Assembly: GCF_014207185.1 (NCBI RefSeq)
Contig: NZ_JACHCP010000005.1
Span: 400,475 to 464,474, forward strand
Direction of reading: 5' to 3'
Source of the DNA: Rhodanobacter sp. A1T4
Lineage (GTDB): Bacteria; Pseudomonadota; Gammaproteobacteria; Xanthomonadales; Rhodanobacteraceae
DNA: 64,000 nt
Of the stretch, positions 63,938-64,000 are shown one piece after another (within the stretch, counting starts at the first letter, position 1; the number at the start of each line of letters is the position of its first letter). The notes below the pieces were generated by a model. That model saw only the letters and a list, made by a program, of their open reading frames with translations. It was not told where the DNA came from and made no database searches. The position numbers and the translations under genes were made by a program.

Positions 63938-64000
63938 GGGCGGCTCACCTCGGACGAAACGTTCGGGACGCAACACGAGGAATCGGTTGCAAGTGGTTGA

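Noticed and set aside
63938..64000. Start of 16S rRNA
   Set aside because: No mature 16S 5' sequence is present before the edge; only the promoter and leader can be supported.

Overview
The window is a high-GC chromosomal segment of a gammaproteobacterium. I infer a xanthomonad relative, most likely Rhodanobacteraceae (Dyella/Rhodanobacter-like). The reasons are the gene arrangement radC / coaBC-dut-algC(membrane-fused), the anmK-M23 peptidase // tyrS arrangement followed by an rRNA-type promoter, and a GumD-type exopolysaccharide (EPS) locus. No rRNA or complete tRNA lies inside the window, so the lineage is an inference from gene content and protein style.

Layout. (1) 1-6.1 kb: the N-terminal two thirds of a giant cyclic beta-1,2-glucan synthase (NdvB), running off the left edge. 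(2) 6.3-18.7 kb: mixed housekeeping and envelope genes: a GNAT acetyltransferase, a PAS-GGDEF-EAL c-di-GMP protein behind an unrecognised 384-residue protein, a FadI-type thiolase with a TonB-C-like protein, a phospholipase D lipoprotein, YceI and SixA, an orphan ParA-like ATPase, small secreted or membrane proteins, and a PAP2 phosphatase. (3) 19.1-41.4 kb: a complete Wzx/Wzy-dependent EPS locus built as opposing blocks. wza runs leftward; gumD, galE and a secreted glycosidase-like gene run rightward; a DegT aminotransferase-GT2-flavoprotein cassette runs leftward; and a long leftward operon carries wzb, wzc, wzx, a pyruvyltransferase, GT2, wzy, a hexapeptide acyltransferase, GT2 and a Tat-exported beta-helix protein. 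(4) 41.8-51.9 kb: polyamine genes (speE divergent from speA), uppP, 3-hydroxybutyrate dehydrogenase, a beta-hydroxyacid dehydrogenase, a periplasmic thioredoxin-like protein, argS with a SPOR protein, and radC. (5) 52-64 kb: coaBC-dut-algC, DUF4124, pyrE, xth, the cell-wall recycling pair ampG/anmK, an M23 endopeptidase, tyrS, and a strong promoter at the right edge that probably drives an rRNA operon.

How it fits together. AlgC (hexose-1-phosphates) and GalE (UDP-galactose) can feed precursors to the EPS locus. GumD loads the first hexose-phosphate on undecaprenyl phosphate, GT2 enzymes extend it, pyruvate and acyl groups decorate it, Wzx flips it, Wzy polymerises it, Wza/Wzc export it under control of the Wzb phosphatase, and UppP recycles the carrier. 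The c-di-GMP protein is a plausible regulator of EPS output, but nothing in the sequence ties it to the locus.

The most interesting non-coding signals are a multi-hairpin leader directly before gumD that can bury its ribosome-binding site and contains competing pairing partners, and a Fur-box promoter / inverted-repeat / terminator arrangement in the argS-radC gap that looks like an iron-regulated small RNA. No phage, CRISPR array or intact insertion sequence was seen. I found no clear defence system.
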